From: DATBLE01 sp963764565
GTDB lineage: Bacteria > Actinomycetota > Thermoleophilia > Gaiellales > Gaiellaceae
Direction: 5' to 3'
NCBI GenBank assembly: GCA_963764565.1
Contig: CAVXTD010000017.1
Coordinates: 1-64,000, forward strand
DNA length: 64,000 bases
Numbering within the stretch: the first letter of the stretch is position 1; each line of letters opens with the position of its first letter. Under the pieces are notes generated by a model. It was not told the origin of the DNA, ran no database searches, and was given only the letters and a program-made list of their open reading frames with translations. The translations under genes were made by a program, and so were the position numbers. This document shows positions 1 to 11,929 of this stretch, one piece after another.

Positions 1-2
1 CG

Positions 3-566
3 GCGAAGTCGATCGCCGGCCTGACCGCGTACAAGAACTTCTACCTCGCCGCCTCGCGGGCGAGCAAGACGACGGACGAAGGTCGCCCGACCCCGTACAG
101 CGTGTACGCGGACGGCAACGCCGCCTCGATGGTCGGCCCGGGCTGGTTCTCGTGCTGCGTCGGCGACAAGTACAAGGGCTCGACCGCGCAGTTCGTGATG
201 CCGAGCCACGAGGCCGGCAAGCCGATGCCGGGCTTCCTCGGCGGCTCCGACCTCGCCGTGCCGGTCGGCGCGAACAAGCAGCTCGGCGCCGACTGGATCG
301 CGGCGTTCACGAGCACGTCTGCCGAGAAGGCGCTTCAGGCAGTCGGCAACATCCCGAACACGACCGCGCTCCTCGACACCTCCAAGGTCGGTGAGCGCGC
401 CGCCCTCCGCAGCTGGTTCGTTCCCGCTGCGAAGAACTGGGTCAACGTGGAGAACGGCAATATTCTCCGCACGATGCTGGCCCAGATCCTGACCGGCAAG
501 CTCTCCGTCAAGCAGGCGGCTGCGACGGCGAGCGACAACATCACCTACACCCTGAACGCGTCGTAA
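3..566 (+). CDS. ABC sugar transporter substrate-binding protein, C-terminal part
   Basis: This is the C-terminal 187 residues of a family-1 extracellular solute-binding protein; the open frame runs in from the left edge without a start. Features typical of the maltose/trehalose-binding family are visible: a G-P-G-W-F strand, a G-G-S-D-L-A-V block, the hinge segment with W-I-A-A-F, and a late 'NIPNTTALL' segment. The protein should be a lipid-anchored or soluble extracytoplasmic receptor delivering an oligosaccharide to the permeases that follow. Its stop lies 6 bp before the next start, so the genes are one operon. The ligand cannot be read from the sequence; the GH20 gene downstream hints at amino-sugar oligomers. 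Confidence 0.85.
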   Translation, partial: AKSIAGLTAYKNFYLAASRASKTTDEGRPTPYSVYADGNAASMVGPGWFSCCVGDKYKGSTAQFVMPSHEAGKPMPGFLGGSDLAVPVGANKQLGADWIAAFTSTSAEKALQAVGNIPNTTALLDTSKVGERAALRSWFVPAAKNWVNVENGNILRTMLAQILTGKLSVKQAAATASDNITYTLNAS

Positions 567-572
567 GGGTGC

Positions 573-1541
573 ATGAGCCGGGACGCTGAGATTCGTGTCC
601 CGTACGAACCGGCGGTGGCCGCCGAGACGAGGTCTCTCCCGTCCCGGCGCCGCCGCCGTTTCCCGTGGGCCCCGTACGGGCTGATCTCGCCGGTCGTCGC
701 CGCGATCGGGATCATCCTCGGCTACCCGATCTACAAGCTCGTCCGCCTCTCGTTCGAGAAGTACGGCCTCTTCGAGCTCGTCGCGCACAAGGGCCACTGG
801 ATCGGTCTCCACAACTACCGCTCGGTCCTGGGCGACTCGGTCTTCTGGGACACGGTCGTCCGGACGGTCGTGTTCACGATCGCGAACGTCGGCCTGACGA
901 TCGTGCTCGGCACGCTGATCGCGCTCCTGCTCGTCCGCATCAGCGCGATCGTGCGGATCATGCTCACCACCGGCCTCGTCCTCGTCTGGTCGATGCCCGT
1001 CGTCGTCGCCGTGCAGGTCTTCTACTGGATGACGAACTTCGAGAACGGCGTCCTCACCTACATGCTCGCGAAGGTTCACCTCAGCGACGCCAACCACGAC
1101 TGGTACGCGACCCCCTTCTCGAGCCTGGGCATGGTCACGCTGCTGATCGTCTGGGGCGCGCTGCCGTTCGTGGTCGTCACCGTCTACGCCGGTCTCGCGC
1201 AGGTCCCGCACGAGCTCGTCGAGGCCGCGGAGATCGACGGCGCCGGCCCGCTGCGAGTGTTCCGCGACGTCACCTTTCCGGTGCTGAAGCCGATCCTCCT
1301 GATCCTGACCAGCCTCTCGATCATCTGGGACTTCGGCGTCTTCGCTCAGCCGTACCTGCTGATCGGGGCCTCGCACGTGGACAAGACGAACTACCTGATG
1401 GGCGTCTACGTCTTCATCAAGGGCTACGGCGAGCACGACTTCGGCCGCGGCGCGGCGATCTCGCTGCTGATGCTGGCGATGGTCGCGGTGCTGAGCGTCG
1501 TCTACGTCCGGCAGATGGTGAAGGCAGGCGACGTAGAGTGA
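573..1541 (+). CDS. Sugar ABC transporter permease, MalF/UgpA type
   Basis: A 322-residue inner-membrane permease of the binding-protein-dependent type. A basic N-terminal tail (R-S-L-P-S-R-R-R-R-R) precedes about six hydrophobic segments. The EAA loop that contacts the ATPase is near residues 213-232, containing 'ELVEAAEIDGAGPLRVF'. It follows the binding protein by 6 bp and precedes the partner MalG-type permease. The start at 573 (ATG) is the first in frame after the upstream stop. The general role is established for the family; the sugar carried is unknown. Confidence 0.88.
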   Translation: MSRDAEIRVPYEPAVAAETRSLPSRRRRRFPWAPYGLISPVVAAIGIILGYPIYKLVRLSFEKYGLFELVAHKGHWIGLHNYRSVLGDSVFWDTVVRTVVFTIANVGLTIVLGTLIALLLVRISAIVRIMLTTGLVLVWSMPVVVAVQVFYWMTNFENGVLTYMLAKVHLSDANHDWYATPFSSLGMVTLLIVWGALPFVVVTVYAGLAQVPHELVEAAEIDGAGPLRVFRDVTFPVLKPILLILTSLSIIWDFGVFAQPYLLIGASHVDKTNYLMGVYVFIKGYGEHDFGRGAAISLLMLAMVAVLSVVYVRQMVKAGDVE

Positions 1542-1543
1542 AG

Positions 1544-1582
1544 CACGGGGGAAACAGCCGGTTTCCCCCGTGGGCCCCCTTC
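1544..1582 (-). repeat. Dispersed palindromic element, copy 1
   Basis: A perfect 12-bp inverted repeat (arms 1544-1555 and 1561-1572, loop of 5) with core GGGGGAAAC/GTTTCCCCC. It is followed by GGGCCCCCTTC at 1572-1582. On the minus strand this matches the element at 34569-34607, including the flanking GAAGGGGGCCC, so the two are copies of one dispersed element in opposite orientation. It lies between two permease genes of one operon. There is no U-tract, so a simple terminator is not obvious; an mRNA-stabilising hairpin is possible. Confidence 0.7.
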
Positions 1583-1682
1583 CCCGGGCCGCGGGATTCG
1601 CACCCCAGAAGCGGCAGGTTGCCGCGCCCGCCATGTCGGTCGCGGCGGCGGGCGCGGTTCGAGCGGTCGCGTCCAGAGCGAC

Positions 1683-2537
1683 ATGGCCTCCGCTCGCAGG
1701 CGGCGGCGGTTCGGTCGCACCGGCTGGAACATCGTCGCGCTCGTCCTGCTCGTCGTGCTGGTCTTCCCGGTCTACTGGATGTTCTCGACCGCCTTCAAGC
1801 CGGCCGACGACATCAACCGCCTGACGCCGACGTGGTTCCCGACCCACCCGACGCTCCAGCACTTCCGCGACGCGATCGACCGGCCCTACTTCTGGAACTC
1901 GGTCGAGAACAGCCTGATCATCGTCGGGATCACCGTCGCGGTCTCGATCGTGCTCGCCTTCCTGGCCGCGGTCGCGCTGGCCAAGTTCCGCTTCGGCGGC
2001 CGCAAGCTCTTCATCGTCCTCCTGATCGGGATCCAGATGCTCCCGCAGGCCGGCCTGATCATCCCGCTCTACGTGGTGCTCGCCCGCTACCACCTGACGC
2101 AGACCCATCTCGTCCTCTTCGGCGTGATCATCACCTACATGACCTTCGCGCTCCCGTTCGCGGTCTGGACGCTGCGCGGCTTCCTGCTCAACATCCCGAA
2201 GGAGCTCGAGGAGGCGGCGATGGTCGACGGGTCGAGCCGCCTGGGCGCCTTCGTCCGGATCCTGCTTCCGCTCGTCGCGCCCGGCCTGGTGGCAACGTCG
2301 GTCTTCGTCTTCATCACCAGCTGGAACGAGTTCATCTTCGCGTACGTCCTGCTGAACGACCAGTCGAAGCAAACCGTGACCGTCTGGCTGTCGTACTTCT
2401 ACGGGACGAGCCGGCAGGTCGACTGGGGCGGATTGATGGCCGGCTCGGTGCTCGCGGCGATCCCAGTGCTCGTCTTCTTCGGCTTCGTCCAGCGCAAGAT
2501 CGCGTTCGGGCTGACCGCCGGCGCGGTGAAGGCATGA
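1683..2537 (+). CDS. Sugar ABC transporter permease, MalG type
   Basis: A 284-residue second permease of the importer. It begins with a short basic tail (M-A-S-A-R-R-R-R-R), then the first membrane segment. It contains the motif 'YWMFSTAFKPADDI' typical of MalG-family proteins and the EAA loop near residues 175-195 ('IPKELEEAAMVDGSS'). It is separated from the first permease by 141 bp that contain the GGGGGAAAC hairpin and a GC-rich stretch. It ends 7 bp before the ATPase start. It forms the heterodimeric channel with the upstream permease. The start at ATG 1683 fits the usual family length. Confidence 0.88.
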   Translation: MASARRRRRFGRTGWNIVALVLLVVLVFPVYWMFSTAFKPADDINRLTPTWFPTHPTLQHFRDAIDRPYFWNSVENSLIIVGITVAVSIVLAFLAAVALAKFRFGGRKLFIVLLIGIQMLPQAGLIIPLYVVLARYHLTQTHLVLFGVIITYMTFALPFAVWTLRGFLLNIPKELEEAAMVDGSSRLGAFVRILLPLVAPGLVATSVFVFITSWNEFIFAYVLLNDQSKQTVTVWLSYFYGTSRQVDWGGLMAGSVLAAIPVLVFFGFVQRKIAFGLTAGAVKA

Positions 2538-2544
2538 TGGGGGC

Positions 2545-3723
<1,179 letters not shown>

Positions 3724-3727
3724 CGCC

Positions 3728-5147
<1,420 letters not shown>

Positions 5148-5255
5148 CGCCCGCTGCCCGGCGGTCCGGGCCTGTCCACTGCAACGGGAGTGTGCCGGGA
5201 GCGCGCCGACACGTGGACGGACACTTTCGCCGGCGGCGGCGGGCCGCTACCACGG

Positions 5256-5274
5256 AGGGGAACACACTTCCCCT
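5256..5274 (+). promoter_or_regulatory. Short hairpin in the leader of the lamin-tail gene
   Basis: A 7-bp inverted repeat, AGGGGAA and TTCCCCT around the loop CACAC, ends 17 bp before the ATG at 5292. It would form in the 5' leader of the following gene. Function is unknown; it resembles, without the long stem, the GGGGGAAAC palindromes elsewhere in the window. Confidence 0.35.
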
Positions 5275-5291
5275 ACCGATTGGAGCCGCCG

Positions 5292-6385
5292 ATGCAACGC
5301 ACGCGCATCTTCGTCATGTCCTTCCTCGCCGCCCTGCTGCTGGCCGCGCCGGCTGCCCACGGCGCCGTCTCCGGCGTCGTCGTCAGCCAGGTCTACGCCG
5401 GCGGCGGCAACACCGGCGCGAGCTTCACCAACGACTTCGTCGAGCTCTTCAACCGCGGGTCGGCGGCCGTCGACCTGACCGGCTGGACCGTCCAGTACGC
5501 GCCGGCCACGAGCACCAGCTGGCAGACGACGACCCTCGCCGGCACGATCCAGCCGGGCCACTACTACCTCGTCCAGCTCGCCTCGGCCGCCGCGATCGGC
5601 GCCGCTCTGCCCAGCGCCGGATGCAACCGGCACGAGCAACCTCGCCGCCTCAGGCGGAAAGATCGCGCTCGTGCACGGGGCGTCGGCCCTCACGTGTGGG
5701 GCGACCGCGGGCAGCTGTGCCGCGACCGGCCAGGTCGAAGACCTCGTCGGCTACGGCTCTGCGACCGACTACGAGGGAGCCGGGGCCGCGGCGGCGCTCA
5801 GCAGCACGACCGCGGCGACACGCGCAGGTGCGGGCTGCACCGACACCGACGCCAACACCGCCGACTTCTCGGCCGCGACGCCTGCGCCACGGAACTCCTC
5901 CTCGCCGGCCGCGTCGTGCGGCGGCGCTCCTCCGCCGGAGTCGAGCGTCTCCCAGCACTGCGGCGGTGGACATCGACATCCAGCCGGTGCTCTCGATCGC
6001 GCTCGAGCGGCCGACGCTCAGCTTCGGCAACGCCGTCTCCGGCGACACGCCGCCGGCGATCTCCGAGCGGGTGACGGTGACGAGCAACAACGCCACCGGC
6101 TACGCGGTGACCGTGCACCGCTCGGCGTTCGCCCCGGCCGACCTGCCGCTCGGCATCGCCGGCTCGGCGCCGGCCGGCGCGCAGATCGGCCCTCCGCTCT
6201 CGGGCGGCGGAATCGTCGCAATTCCCATCGCGCCGGCACCCGATCTGATCGTCGGAACCTCCTCGACGCGCAGCGCCGCGGGAGGCGACGTCTGGCCGAC
6301 GAGCATCGGGTTCGCCTCGGCCCTGCCCGTGGTCGCGCCCGGCCGGTATACGGCGACCGTCACCTTCACGGTGATCGGCCGGTGA
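5292..6385 (+). CDS. Secreted lamin-tail-domain protein, frameshifted
   Basis: A secreted protein of about 363 residues assembled from three frames. A clear signal peptide begins at ATG 5292 (M-Q-R-T-R-I-F, then a hydrophobic stretch ending A-A-H-G-A). A lamin-tail domain follows with the diagnostic pattern 'VVVSQVYAGGGN', 'DFVELFNRG', 'VDLTGWTVQY' and 'IQPGHYYLVQ'. A linker then leads to a beta-rich C-terminal domain from about 5965 ('LSFGNAVSGDTPP', 'SERVTVTSNNATGYAVTV'). Frame changes lie near 5620 and 5950. Lamin-tail domains occur in secreted bacterial nucleases and surface proteins; no catalytic domain is visible here, so the role is probably adhesive or structural. Its stop overlaps the next start. 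Confidence 0.75.
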
Positions 6386-7248
6386 TCGTCCGCGCCGCAC
6401 TGGCGGCCTGCCTGCTCGCGTCCGCTTCGGCGGGCGCGAGCGCGGCGCGGCCCTCCGTCTCGCTGATCGCGTCGCCGTCGCACGTGGCGCTGGCCGGCGC
6501 GGCCCGGCAGGTCATCCGGGTCACGAACTCGGGGCGCGAGGCCGTTGTCGTCGACGTATCGCGGGCCGGCTTCGCGCTCGACCTGCGCGGGCGTCCGAAG
6601 ATCGTCTCCGGCGGCGGCAGAGCGTGGCTCAGGGTCAAGCCGTCTCGGCTGGCGATCAGACCCGGTGGCACGGCGGCGCTCGTCGTCTCCTCGAAGCCGC
6701 CGGCCCGGGCGGAGCCGGGCGACCACGGCGCACTCGTGCTGCTCACGACTCGCCCACGCCGCAGCGGCGGCCTGGCGGTCCGGATGCGGCTCGGGGTCGT
6801 CGTCGCCGTGCGCGTTCCCGGCAAGATCGTCCGGCGGCTCGAGGTTCGGCGTCTTCGGGTTCGGCGCAGCGGGCGTGCGCGGATGCTCGAGCTGCTGGTC
6901 GCGAACCGCGGCAACGTCACCGAGACGCTGAGCCGCGGCTGCCTCACCGTTGCCCTTCGCCGCGGCGGTCGTGTGCTCGCCCGGCTGCACCCCACGCCGC
7001 GCCAGCTGCTGCCCCGCACCACGGGTCTCGCGGAGGTGCGCTACGGCGGCCGGGCACGCGGGTGGGTGACTGCGCAAGTCGCGCTCTCGGCGCGCGCGCC
7101 CTGCGTGAAGGGCGTGCGGGAGAGCGTTTCGCGCGCGCCTGTGACTCGGAGGATCTGGAGGGGTGAAGCGGGAGAGCGCGGAAGCGGGTGCGCCGCCTCT
7201 CTTGCTCTCCCGCTGAGCGTGGCGATACTCAGCGCGAGGGATCGCTAG
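6382..7248 (+). CDS. Secreted beta-sandwich protein of unknown function
   Basis: A 288-residue protein starting at GTG 6382, overlapping the previous stop by GTGA, so the two are probably co-translated. A signal peptide (I-V-R-A-A-L-A-A-C-L-L-A-S-A) is followed by two domains of Ig-like beta strands with 'VSLIASPSHVALAGAARQ' and 'LLVANRGNVTETLSRGC'. The pattern resembles DUF916/COG1470-type cell-surface domains, but I cannot assign a family with certainty. The C-terminal 50 residues are basic and lack a membrane anchor. It may partner the lamin-tail protein upstream. Its TAG stop shares a CTAG with the convergent gene at 7245. Confidence 0.65.
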   Translation: MIVRAALAACLLASASAGASAARPSVSLIASPSHVALAGAARQVIRVTNSGREAVVVDVSRAGFALDLRGRPKIVSGGGRAWLRVKPSRLAIRPGGTAALVVSSKPPARAEPGDHGALVLLTTRPRRSGGLAVRMRLGVVVAVRVPGKIVRRLEVRRLRVRRSGRARMLELLVANRGNVTETLSRGCLTVALRRGGRVLARLHPTPRQLLPRTTGLAEVRYGGRARGWVTAQVALSARAPCVKGVRESVSRAPVTRRIWRGEAGERGSGCAASLALPLSVAILSARDR

Positions 7249-8320
7249 AGCCCGATGACGTCGACCGGGGTCGAGCTGTCGCGTCGTCGTCCCGTCCCCG
7301 AGCTGGCCGTACGAAGTTCTAGCCCCAGCATTTGGCTGCGCCCGCGCCGGTCAGCGCGCAGGTGTGATCGCCGCCGGCGCTGATCGCGACCACGCCGCTT
7401 CCCAGGCCGCTGACCGCGACCGGGGTCGAGCTGTCCGTCGTCGTCCCGTCCCCGAGCTGGCCGTAGTGGTTGTCGCCCCAGCACTTGACCGCGCCCGCGC
7501 CCGTCAGCGCGCAGCTGTGGATGCGCCGGCGCTGACCGCGACCACGCCGCTCCCCAGGCCGCTGACCGCGACCGGGGTCGAGCTGTCCGTCGTCGTCCCG
7601 TCCCCGAGCTGGCCGTAGTCGTTGAAGCCCCAGCACTTGACCGCGCCCGCGCTGGTCAGCGCGCAGCTGTGATCTGCCGCCGGCGCTGATCGCGACCACG
7701 CCGCTCCCCAGGCCGCTGACCGCGACCGGGGTCGAGCTGTCTCGTCGTCGTCCCGTCCCCGAGCTGGCCGTAGCTCGTTGCCGCCCCAGCATTTGGCCGC
7801 GCCCGCGCTCGGTCAGCGCGCAGGTGTGGTATCTGCCCGGCGCTGATCGCGGTACGACGCCGCTTCCCAGGCCGCTGACCGCGACCGGGGTCGGAGCTGT
7901 CCGTCGTCGTCCCGTCCCCGAGCTGGCCGTAGTAGGTTGTCGCCCCAGCACTTGACCGCGCCCGCGCTCGGTCAGCGCGCAGGTGTGGATGCAGCCGGCG
8001 CTGATCGCGGTCGACGCCGCTCCCCAGGCCGCTGACCGCGACCGGGGTCGAGCTGTTCGTCGTCGTCCCGTCCCCGAGCTGGCCGTGAGTAGTTGTCGCC
8101 CCAGCATTTGACCGCGCCCGCGCTCGGTCAGCGCGCAGGTGTGCTGCCGTAGCCGGCGCTGATCGCGACCGACGCCGCTTCCGCAGGCCGCTGACCGCGA
8201 CCGGGGTCGCGCTGTCCGTCGTCGTCCCGTCCCCGAGCTGGCCGTACGTAGTTCTGCCCCCAGCACTTGACCGCGCCCGCGCTGGTCAGCGCGCAGGTGT
8301 GCGTCGCCGGCCTGGCGAGC
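7245..8320 (-). repeat. Seven RCC1 repeats of copy A
   Basis: The CCCCAGCA(C/T)TTG(A/G)CC block encoding K-C-W-G recurs at about 7322, 7472, 7629, 7790, 7947, 8100 and 8260, a spacing of 150-165 bp (about 51 codons). Seven units make one full beta-propeller. Units are nearly identical in DNA, but most carry an extra base relative to each other, for example GCGCTCGGTC against GCGCTGGTC. Confidence 0.8.
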
Positions 8321-11300
8321 TGACGCCGGCGCTGCCGAGCGTGGCGTAGAGCGAGTAGGCGAGCGTGTCGCCGCTGCCGCCGCCGGGCAAGCTGGCGGGC
8401 GGGTTCGCGGTCGCGGAGTAGCCGGCGGGGGCGTAGCGGCCGCCGCCGGAGACGGTGTCGTAGAAGCCCTGCGCGCTCGTGTTCTGCGCTCCAGAAGCCG
8501 AGCCAGTACATGCCGGCCGCAAGCGTCGGCGAGCCCGCGAACGGGAAGTCGACCCAGCCGGCCGCCTGCCCGGCTGCGATCGTCACCGGCTGCGAGACGG
8601 CGACGAACGCGCCCGGCTTGCTGCGCGTTGTCGGCGTAGATCACCGCCCGCATCGCCGTCGCCAGCCCGCCGCCGCGCAGATACGCCGGTCAGCTTGCTC
8701 ACCGACGCCGGCTGCGCCAGCGTGCACACTCGCGAGACCTCCAGATACCCGCCGCCGAGCGCATGCGTCAAAGCCGCCGACCGACGTCTTCCCGCAGGTC
8801 GGCGGTGCCGGCTGCACCCCATAGGTGGGGTCACCGCGAGCGCTGCTCGAGCCGCCGGCGTTGGTCGCGGTCACCATGAGCTGGAGGATGTGGCCGACAT
8901 CGGCCGCCTGCGGCACGTAGCTGATCGCGTTCGCACCCGCGATCGGGCTGCACTCGAGCGTTCGGCGGAGAGTTCGGCGACGCCGTCGCAGCGCTGCCAC
9001 TGAAACGTGAAGCTGAACGGCTGCGCCCCAAACCAGCCGTCCGGATCGACGAGTCCGCCGGTCGTAGGTGTAGGTCTGCCCCTCGACCGGATAGCCGACG
9101 AAGCCGTGATAGAACTGATCGCCCTTGTAGCCGCGGCGCGACGTATTTCACCGCTGTGGTCGCACTCGACGAGCCGGCGCGTTGGTCGCGGTCACGACCA
9201 CCCGCAACGAGCGTACGGCCTCCCAGACGGAGAAGGTCGGGTCGCTCTGAGCGGCTCCGTAGTCGGCGCAGTTCTGGCCGTTGTCGTCGCAGAGCTGCTC
9301 CTGGTAGCTGAAGCCGGTCGGGTTGTTCGTCCAGCTGCCGGGGTCGACGGTCACGTGCCCGAAGGGGCTCGCAGTCCCAGGGATCGTCGGCGGACTGGTG
9401 TTGACCGGCGCGCCGGCTGCGCCACCCGCGAGGGTGGCGTAGAGCGAGTAGGCGATCGAGTCGCCGGTGCCGGTGCGGGAAGCTGGCGGGCGGGTTCGCG
9501 GTCGCGGAGTAGCCGGCGGGGGCGTAGCGGCCGCCGCCGGCGACGGTGTCGTAGTAGCCCTGCGCGCTGGTGTTCTGGCTCCAGTAGCCGAGCCAGTACA
9601 CGCCGGCCGGAAGCGTCGGCGAGCCCGAGACCGGGAAGTCGACCCAGCCGAGGCGGCTGCGCCCGCTCCGATCGTGACCGGCTGTGAGACGAGCGACGAA
9701 GCACCCGGCTTGCCCGCTGTTGTCGGCGTAGATCACCGCCCGCATCGCGTCGCCAGCCGCCGCCGCGCAGATACCCGGTCAGCTTGCTCACCGACGCCGG
9801 CTGCGACAGCGTGCACACTCGCGAGACCTCCAGATAGTCGCCCCCGAGGGCATGCGTCGAAGCGCCGACCGACATCTTCCCGCAGGTCGGCAAAGCCGCC
9901 TGCACCCCATGGGTCGGTATGACGTTCCGGCTGCCCGAGCCGCCGGCATTGGTCGCGGTCACCAGGAGCTTGAGGCTGTGGCCGACATCGGCTGCCTGCG
10001 GCACGTAGCTGATCGCGGTTGCGCCGGCGATCGGAGTGCACTGCAGCTGCCGGGCACGTCGCCGTCGCAGCGCTGCCATTGGAAGGTGAAGCTGAACGGC
10101 TGCGCCCCAAACCAGGCATCCGGACTGACGAGGCCACCCTCATAGGTGTAGGTCTGCCCCTCAACCGGATAGCCGGCGAAGCTGATAAAGAACTCATCCC
10201 CCTTCTGCCGCGGCGCGACGTACTTCACCGCCGTGGTCGCACTCGACGAGCCAGCACCGTTGGTCGCGGTCACGACCACCCGCAACGAACGTACGGCCTC
10301 CCAGACGTAGAAGGTCGGGTCGCTCTGGGCGGCCCCGTAGTCGGCGCAGCTCTGGCCGCTGTCGTCGCAGAGCTGCTCCTGATAGCTGAAACCGGTCGGG
10401 CTGTTCGTCCAACTACCCGGGTCGACCGTCACGTGCTCGTAGGGGCATCGCCGTCCCAGGGATCGTCGGCAGACTCGTGTTCACCGGCGCGCCGCTGCGC
10501 CACCCGCAAGCGTCGCGTAGAGCGAGTAGGCGAGCGAGTCGCCGGTGCCGGTCGGGAAGCCGGCGGGCGGGTTCGCGGTCGGGGAGTAGCCGGCGGGCGC
10601 GTAGCGGCCGCCGCCGGCGACGGTGTCGTAGTAGCCCTGCGCGCTCGTGTTCTGGCTCCAGTAGCCCAGCCAGTACGATGCCGGCCGGAAGCGTCGGCGA
10701 GCCGGAGACCGGGAAGTCGACCCGGAGGCGGCCGCGCCCGCTGCGATCGTGACCGGCTGCGAGACGGCGACGAAGCTGCCCGGCGGTTCCCGCCGCTGTC
10801 GGCGTAGATCACCGCCCGCATCGGCGTCGCCAGGCCGCCGCCGCGCAGATAGCCGGTCAGCTTGCTCACCGCCGCCGGCTGACCGAGCGGGTACGCACCG
10901 GACACCTCCAGGAAGTTGCCTCCGAGCGCATGCGTCAACGCCCCAACCGATTGCTTCCCCAACGTCACCGACGGCGCGCCCGCGACAAGGGTCGCGTAGA
11001 GGGAGTAGGCGATCGAGTCGCCGCTGCCGCCACCGGGCCAGCTCGCGGGCGGGTTCGCGGTCGGCGAGTAGCCGGCGGGTGCGTAGCGGCCGCCGCCGGC
11101 GACGGTGTCGTAGTAGCCCTGCGCGCTCGTGTTCTGGCTCCAGTAGCCGAGCCAGTACGTGCCCGGCCGGAAGCGTCGAGCGACCTCGCGAGCGGGAAGT
11201 CGACCCAGCCGGCCGCCTGCCCGGCCGCGACCGTCACCGGCTGCGAGACGGCGACGAAGCGCCCGGCCGGTCGCTGCCGTTGTCGGCGTAGATCACCGCC

Positions 11301-11620
11301 CGCATCGGCGTCGCCAGACCGCCGCCGCGCAGATAGCCGGTCAGCTTGCTCACCGACGCTGCCGTACCAAGGGCGTACGGCCCGGACGCCTCCAGGTATC
11401 CGCCGCCGAGCGTATGCGTCAACGCGCCGACCGTCGTCCGGCCGAGCGTGTCCGCCACGGTCGCCCGCGTACTCTTCGCCGGCGCGGCTGCCGCGACGGC
11501 GAGGACGGCGACGAGCAGCACGGCCACGGCCGCCGGCAGGCGGAGCCCGGAGCGCGCGGTACGCGCGATCCGGGCACGACCAGATGACCCGCTAGAGGTT
11601 GTGATTGCGTAAGGGCCCAT
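7245..11620 (-). CDS. Giant secreted RCC1-propeller / repeat-domain protein, copy A (many frameshifts)
   Basis: A reconstructed surface protein of about 1,450 residues, N-terminus at ATG 11620 with SD-like GGGAGG. Order: a basic signal-anchor ('LPAAVAVLLVAVLAVAAAA'), then a ~145-residue unit with 'THTLGGGYLE', 'LTGYLRGGG', 'MRAVIYAD' and 'YWLGYWSQNTSAQG'. The unit recurs at about 11430-10985, 10945-10495, 9865-9415 and 8780-8330. Ig-like pairs ('VTVDPGSWTN', 'VVVTATN') lie at about 10475-9890 and 9400-8800. Finally come seven RCC1 repeats (C-W-G, G-Q-L-G-D-G-T-T, V-S-A-G-G-x-H-T-C-A-L) to 7245. Single-base indels break the frame every 40-80 bp, especially in the RCC1 part. It is paralogous to the gene immediately upstream (11930-16643). 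The likely role is adhesion or surface coat; whether it is functional depends on whether the indels are real. Confidence 0.7.
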
Positions 11621-11790
11621 CTCGATCGCCTCCCGCGACGGAAATCGACGACTCAACCCCACTCGCGAAGCAAAGATTCTGCTCCGAAGGTGCTGCCTTT
11701 CCCTCCTGTAACCGATGAATGATCCAAGGTCGGGCACGGCCGATCATCCGCGGCGACCCCGATTTGCGCTTCGGGTTCCTACGTAGTCAG
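11621..11790 (-). promoter_or_regulatory. Upstream region of copy A, duplicated from copy B
   Basis: About 165 bp upstream of the 11620 start is nearly identical to the region upstream of the paralog at 16643. Shared parts on the minus strand are CTACGTAGGAACC, a CCCGA...TCGGG hairpin, GGATCATTCATCGGTTACAG, and GGGAGG eight bases before the ATG. The palindromic TACGTA and the hairpin, whose loop differs by one base between copies, are the best candidates for regulatory sites. The regulator is unknown. Confidence 0.6.
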
Positions 11791-11929
11791 CACGGCCGGG
11801 GAAGGAGCTTCGGCGTGCCCTGCGGCATCCGGGGCGGCGGCTCAGCCGCGATGGCGGCCCCGCCCGCCACGGCCGGTACCGCTGCCACCGACTTGACTCG
11901 GCGTTGCTCTCCTGGCGATGCGCTGATCC

